A program made the translations under genes and the position numbers. DNA of 44,763 bases, from assembly GCA_947461425.1 (NCBI GenBank), contig CANHKZ010000006.1:1-44763 (forward strand), given 5' to 3'. Source of the stretch: Flavobacteriaceae bacterium. Its GTDB lineage: Bacteria; Bacteroidota; Bacteroidia; Flavobacteriales; Flavobacteriaceae. This document shows, piece after piece, positions 41,188 to 44,763 of this stretch (its first letter is position 1; each line of letters begins with the position of its first letter). The notes beneath the pieces are model-generated. The model saw only the letters and a list, made by a program, of their open reading frames with translations, searched no databases and was not told the origin of the DNA.

Positions 41188-42993
41188 ATGGGTTTAGTAA
41201 CTGCTAAAGAAGTTGCGAAAGCAATAAATGCTGATAAGTACGGATTCTTAGGTACTTTTTCGGGCTGGTTGCTGATGAAAGTGCTTAAAATTTCGGAGCT
41301 AAATAACGTATACGATAGAAACAAACATTTAAGTGAAGTTGCTTTTTTGAATGGTGTATTGGACGACTTACAAATTAAATTTGAAATCCCTGAAGAAGAT
41401 TTAAAACGCATCCCAAAAGAAGGGCCTTATATTACTATTTCAAATCATCCTCTTGGCGGGATTGATGGTGTTTTACTCCTTAAATTAATGCTCGAAAGGG
41501 AACCGAATTTTAAAATTATAGCCAACTTCCTGTTGCACCGCATAGAACCATTGAAAAAATACATTATGCCGGTAAATCCTTTTGAGAATCATAAGGATGC
41601 CAAATCCAGTGTGGTGGGAATCAAAGAAACATTACGCCATTTGAGTGATGGGAAGCCTCTTGGGATTTTTCCTGCTGGAGAAGTTTCTTCATACAAAGAT
41701 GGTAAATTGATGGTCGATAAACCTTGGGAAGAAGGCGCAATCAAAGTCATTCGTAAAGCCCAAGTTCCTGTTGTTCCGATTTATTTTCATGCCAAAAATA
41801 GCGGCTTGTTTTACATTCTTTCTAAAATTAGTGGCACATTGCGTACTGCTAAATTGCCTTCGGAAGTGTTCAGTCAAAAAAACCGCGTAATTAAAGTGCG
41901 TATTGGAAAACCCATTTCGGTTGCCGAACAAAATGAGTACGAAACCTTAGATGATTTCTCTGAATTTTTGAGAAAAAAAACCTATATGTTGGCTAATCCA
42001 TTCGAGAAAAAAAATAAATTCTTAAAAACGGTTAGTCTTAATTCTACAAAGAAAAATCAAAAAGAAATTGTAACACCTGCCAGTATAGAAAAAATGATTG
42101 CTGAAGTAGTTGCCTTACGTGCCAATGATGCTCGATTATTACAAAGCAAAAACTACGAAGTGTTTTTTACCAAAGCAGATCAAATTCCGAATGTTTTACA
42201 CGAACTAGGTCGGTTAAGAGAAATCACCTTTAGAGAAGTAGGCGAAGGAACAAATGAATCTATTGATTTAGACCAATACGATCAATATTACCATCATCTT
42301 TTTTTATGGGATGATGACGCAAAAAAAGTAGCTGGTGCCTACCGAATGGGATTGGGTAAAGAAATTTATCCAAAATACGGAATGAATGGCTTTTATCTGA
42401 ACAGCCTTTTTAGATTTGAACCCGAATTGCATGATATGATGAGTAAGTCCATCGAGATGGGTCGTGCCTTCATTATCAAAGAATACCAACAACGACCAAT
42501 GCCATTGTTCTTATTATGGCGTGGCATTATTCATACTACCCTACATTATCCAGAACATAAATTCTTGCTTGGTGGCGTAAGTATTAGTAACCAATTTTCG
42601 GATTTCTCCAAATCATTGATGATTGAATTCATGAAATCACATTATTACGATCCATACATTGCGCAGTACATTCACCCTAAAAAGGAGTACAAAGTGAAAT
42701 TGAAGGATGCCGACAAAGATTTTGTTTTCAATGAAACAGAAGCCGATTTAAACAAATTCGATAAAGTTATCGATGAATTAGAACCCGGAAGTTTGCGCTT
42801 ACCCGTTTTGATAAAAAAATACATCAAACAAAATGCGCGTTTGGTTGCGTTTAATGTTGATCCTTTGTTTAATGATGCTATCGATGGATTAATTTACCTA
42901 AGAATATCAGACATTCCTGAAAGCACTATGAAGCCTGTTATAGAAGAATACCAAGCTGAATTAGAACGGAAATCCAACGAGAAAGAAGAGTAA
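41188..42993 (+). CDS. olsF: OlsF-like bifunctional acyltransferase (aminolipid synthesis)
   Basis: A 601-residue fusion. The N-terminal half (about 70-265) is a PlsC-type acyltransferase with SNHPLGGIDG (H-x4-D), FPAGEVSSYKDG and VVPIYFHAK. The C-terminal half (about 310-500) is a GNAT-like OlsB/hemolysin-type domain with LREITFREVGEGTNESIDLDQYD and AGAYRMGLGKEI. This order, O-acyltransferase then N-acyltransferase, is that of OlsF, reported to make ornithine lipids in Serratia and Flavobacterium johnsoniae. It probably makes a phosphorus-free aminolipid; whether the head group is ornithine, glycine or a dipeptide cannot be told. It has its own -7 box. Confidence 0.85.
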   Translation: MGLVTAKEVAKAINADKYGFLGTFSGWLLMKVLKISELNNVYDRNKHLSEVAFLNGVLDDLQIKFEIPEEDLKRIPKEGPYITISNHPLGGIDGVLLLKLMLEREPNFKIIANFLLHRIEPLKKYIMPVNPFENHKDAKSSVVGIKETLRHLSDGKPLGIFPAGEVSSYKDGKLMVDKPWEEGAIKVIRKAQVPVVPIYFHAKNSGLFYILSKISGTLRTAKLPSEVFSQKNRVIKVRIGKPISVAEQNEYETLDDFSEFLRKKTYMLANPFEKKNKFLKTVSLNSTKKNQKEIVTPASIEKMIAEVVALRANDARLLQSKNYEVFFTKADQIPNVLHELGRLREITFREVGEGTNESIDLDQYDQYYHHLFLWDDDAKKVAGAYRMGLGKEIYPKYGMNGFYLNSLFRFEPELHDMMSKSIEMGRAFIIKEYQQRPMPLFLLWRGIIHTTLHYPEHKFLLGGVSISNQFSDFSKSLMIEFMKSHYYDPYIAQYIHPKKEYKVKLKDADKDFVFNETEADLNKFDKVIDELEPGSLRLPVLIKKYIKQNARLVAFNVDPLFNDAIDGLIYLRISDIPESTMKPVIEEYQAELERKSNEKEE

Positions 42994-43000
42994 ACCAATT

Positions 43001-43038
43001 TCAATAGCAATCGCAAAAATCAATAGCAATCGCAAAAA
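43001..43038. repeat. Two tandem copies of a 19-bp unit
   Basis: TCAATAGCAATCGCAAAAA is present at 43001-43019 and 43020-43038 with no difference. It lies just after the acyltransferase stop. Confidence 0.8.
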
Positions 43039-43084
43039 TCAAATTATGAATTTGCTTGGCTACTTTAGTTTATAAACTTTGCGC

Positions 43085-43121
43085 CCTTGTGTCCCCGCCT
43101 GCGGAAGTCAGGTTTGCGGCG
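43085..43121. repeat. GC-rich imperfect hairpin between convergent genes
   Basis: CCGCCTG ... CAGGTTTGCGG can fold as CCGC/GCGG outside CTG/CAG. It is markedly GC-richer than its surroundings and follows AACTTTGCGCCCTTG, which has the look of a dispersed intergenic repeat. Confidence 0.35.
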
Positions 43122-43125
43122 AAAT

Positions 43126-43404
43126 CTAAAACCAATGCTTTTGACCCACTTGATAAATATGATAAAACTCTTCATCTGATTTTGTCAAATAAATAATTCC
43201 TTCGATCAATCCAATTAAACTAGCAAATCCGCAGGTAACAATCGTTAGTATTATTTGAACTATTCCGGCTTGAGTATAGCCTAATACAAATTTGTGAATT
43301 CCTAAAGAACCTACTAAAATTGCTAAAATACCTGAAACTAATTTTTTGTTTTCAGGTTTTGGAGTTACTTGGGTAGTAAAATCTCCGTTTGAAGTGTTTT
43401 CCAT
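43126..43404 (-). CDS. TM2 domain protein (first of tandem pair)
   Basis: A 92-residue membrane protein. A short polar N-terminus (about 1-20) is followed by two hydrophobic helices (about 22-42 and 48-68) around LGIHKFVLGYTQAG, the TM2 signature with its G-x-x-x-F-Y/V-L-G core. The C-terminal IGLIEGIIYLTKSDEEFYHIYQVGQKHWF is identical to its neighbour's. The function of TM2 proteins is unknown. It lies 78 nt downstream of the second copy on the same strand, without a clear promoter, so it may be co-transcribed. Confidence 0.88.
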   Translation of the reverse strand: MENTSNGDFTTQVTPKPENKKLVSGILAILVGSLGIHKFVLGYTQAGIVQIILTIVTCGFASLIGLIEGIIYLTKSDEEFYHIYQVGQKHWF

Positions 43405-43482
43405 AATTAAGATTTGGTTTTTATTAATGAAGTTAAAAATAATTAAAAATCACGATCAAAAAACAAAAACCAATAAAAAAAT

Positions 43483-43764
43483 CTAAAACCAATGCTTTTG
43501 ACCCACTTGATAAATATGATAAAACTCTTCATCTGATTTTGTCAAATAAATAATTCCTTCAATCAATCCAAATATTGAGGTTAACACTCCGCAACTACAA
43601 ATACTCAAAACTAGCCAGATTATACCCGTGCTAGTATACCCCAAATAAAATTTATGAATCCCAAATGGCGCCAATAAAATAGCAAACAGGCCACAGGCTA
43701 CTTTCTTATTATTCTGAAATTGAGGTGTTGGAGTATTCCAAGCTTCTTGTTTTATAGTTTCCAT
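43483..43764 (-). CDS. TM2 domain protein (second of tandem pair)
   Basis: A 93-residue paralogue of the preceding gene, with the same layout: polar N-terminus and two helices around FGIHKFYLGYTSTGI. The last 28 residues are the same and the last 79 coding bases plus 3 bases beyond the stop are identical to the first copy, while the N-terminal halves differ at many positions. It starts 15 nt after the stop of the 2-hydroxyacid dehydrogenase, so the three genes probably form one transcript. Confidence 0.88.
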   Translation of the reverse strand: METIKQEAWNTPTPQFQNNKKVACGLFAILLAPFGIHKFYLGYTSTGIIWLVLSICSCGVLTSIFGLIEGIIYLTKSDEEFYHIYQVGQKHWF

Positions 43765-43779
43765 ACCAATAGTTTTTAA

Positions 43780-44724
43780 TTAAATGTAAAGTGCATTTAT
43801 TTTATCGACAATTACTTGTGCTAAACGTTCGTGACTTTCAAAAGTCCATCCCGCAATATGAGGTGTTAAAATAACATTTTTCGCGTTCAGTAGATACTGA
43901 AAAGCTTCAGGCGTAGTGGTATCTTGAAACAAGGTTTCAAAAGATAATTTCTCATATTCCAATACATCCAATCCAGCACCTAACACTTTGCCCGATTGTA
44001 AAGCCAAAACCAAATCAGCAGTGACAATATTTTTCCCGCGCGACGTATTGATGATCCAAATTGGCTTCGCAAATCCATTGATAAATACTGTATCGACCAT
44101 CTTATCCGTTTCAGGTGTCCAAGGAATATGCAAACTTACAAGCTCAACTTTCGCTTGAAATTCAGCAAAACTAACTTGTCTAGCATTTTCATCGCCCACA
44201 TTTTCCTGAAGATCGTAACACAAAACATCGACCTCAAAACCGCGTAGTTTTTTGGCGAAAGCCTTACCCATATTTCCGTAACCAATAATTCCAACGGTTT
44301 TCCCATTTAATTCATGACCGCGATTGCTTTCTCGGTTCCAATGACCTGCGCGAATTTCAGCATCGGCCTGATTCAAGTTATTGAACAACGACAAAATCAT
44401 ACCCAAACTGTGTTCCGCAACTGCATTCCGATTTCCTTCTGGAGCAGCAATCAGTGCAATATTTTTGGATTGGGCATACTCACAATCAATACTTTCCAAT
44501 CCCGCACCCACTCGAGCTATGAATTGCAAATTCGTGGCTTTGTCTAAAAAGCTTTGATCAATTTTGAATCGGCTGCGAATAACAATGCCTTGGTAGTTGT
44601 GGATTTTAGCTTCTATTTCGGCTTTAGAGGACGTAAAATCTTCGTGATTCACAAAACCAGCTTGTTCCAATTGATTCCAAAGCAAAGGATGGTTGCTGTC
44701 GATATGAAGAATGTGAACTGCCAT
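43780..44724 (-). CDS. D-isomer specific 2-hydroxyacid dehydrogenase (SerA-like)
   Basis: A 314-residue NAD-dependent dehydrogenase. VGIIGYGNMGKAFAKKLRGFEVDVLCYD is the Rossmann loop with a downstream Asp, which favours NAD. The catalytic Arg is in INTSRGKNIV, the Glu in LDVLEYEKLSF and the His in LTPHIAGWT. The length lacks the ACT domain of full SerA. It could be a phosphoglycerate dehydrogenase or another 2-hydroxyacid dehydrogenase; no serine-pathway gene is next to it. Only a 7-of-8 -7 box (TTAATTTG) lies upstream. Confidence 0.92.
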   Translation of the reverse strand: MAVHILHIDSNHPLLWNQLEQAGFVNHEDFTSSKAEIEAKIHNYQGIVIRSRFKIDQSFLDKATNLQFIARVGAGLESIDCEYAQSKNIALIAAPEGNRNAVAEHSLGMILSLFNNLNQADAEIRAGHWNRESNRGHELNGKTVGIIGYGNMGKAFAKKLRGFEVDVLCYDLQENVGDENARQVSFAEFQAKVELVSLHIPWTPETDKMVDTVFINGFAKPIWIINTSRGKNIVTADLVLALQSGKVLGAGLDVLEYEKLSFETLFQDTTTPEAFQYLLNAKNVILTPHIAGWTFESHERLAQVIVDKINALYI

Positions 44725-44763
44725 TACTAATTTCTGTTTTCTGATAACAAATTAACAAAAAAA

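Noticed and set aside
43001-43038. Possible CRISPR fragment
   Set aside because: The two 19-bp copies abut with no spacer and no cas gene is present; it is a simple tandem duplication.
1-44763. tRNA, rRNA, insertion sequence or prophage genes
   Set aside because: No intergenic segment shows a tRNA cloverleaf that I can recognise, and no ORF resembles a transposase, integrase or phage protein.

Overview
The window is a gene-dense stretch of a low-GC Bacteroidetes chromosome, most likely Flavobacterium or a close relative. The grounds are AT-rich DNA, A-rich rather than Shine-Dalgarno upstream regions, many copies of the Bacteroidetes -7 promoter box (TAnnTTTG), and family types typical of Flavobacteriaceae: an IPExxxVDY protein, an Oar-like TonB receptor, a 632-residue PurF, and an OlsF-like fused acyltransferase. 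I see no tRNA, rRNA, CRISPR array, transposase or prophage. Apart from one gene cut by the left edge, all large ORFs look intact.

Layout. 1-6.7 kb: start of a UvrD/AddA-like helicase (cut), then rbfA and a LolC/E-type permease, dusB, lepA, thiL and a small outer-membrane protein. 6.8-14.2 kb: glyS, comF, superoxide dismutase, then a leftward run of nucleotide genes (purN, rnhA, a PfkB sugar or nucleoside kinase, purF). 14.3-18.8 kb: the rightward cluster acpP-fabF-rnc-IPExxxVDY-pyk. 18.9-25.7 kb: a Bax-inhibitor-like membrane protein, dinB divergent from a CYTH protein, rlpA, a small membrane protein and a large TonB-dependent receptor. 26-35 kb: leftward pgi, a DUF3108-TDO-M23 peptidase operon, a patatin/beta-barrel protein and uvrC. 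35.3-44.7 kb: 5-formyl-THF cyclo-ligase, a GT51 transglycosylase with a long non-catalytic N-terminus, an aldo/keto reductase, an OmpA lipoprotein, exonuclease III, an OlsF-like aminolipid synthase, two tandem TM2 proteins and a 2-hydroxyacid dehydrogenase.

Most genes are housekeeping: translation and ribosome biogenesis (rbfA, lepA, glyS, dusB), DNA repair (uvrC, dinB, xth, the helicase), purine synthesis (purF, purN), fatty-acid synthesis (acpP, fabF), glycolysis (pgi, pyk) and envelope building (GT51, RlpA, M23, OmpA, LolC/E-like, OlsF-like). Matching -7 boxes to start codons lets many ORF-track starts be corrected; several tracked starts lie inside a promoter box.

No convincing wholly new multi-gene system was found. 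The best leads are: two copies of a REP-like intergenic element with matching ends, one supplying about 48 N-terminal codons of the patatin ORF; promoters that predict leaderless rbfA and dinB mRNAs; a double-hairpin lepA leader; an M23 peptidase with Cys in place of a zinc-ligand His; and tandem TM2 genes with an 82-bp identical 3' tract that suggests gene conversion.
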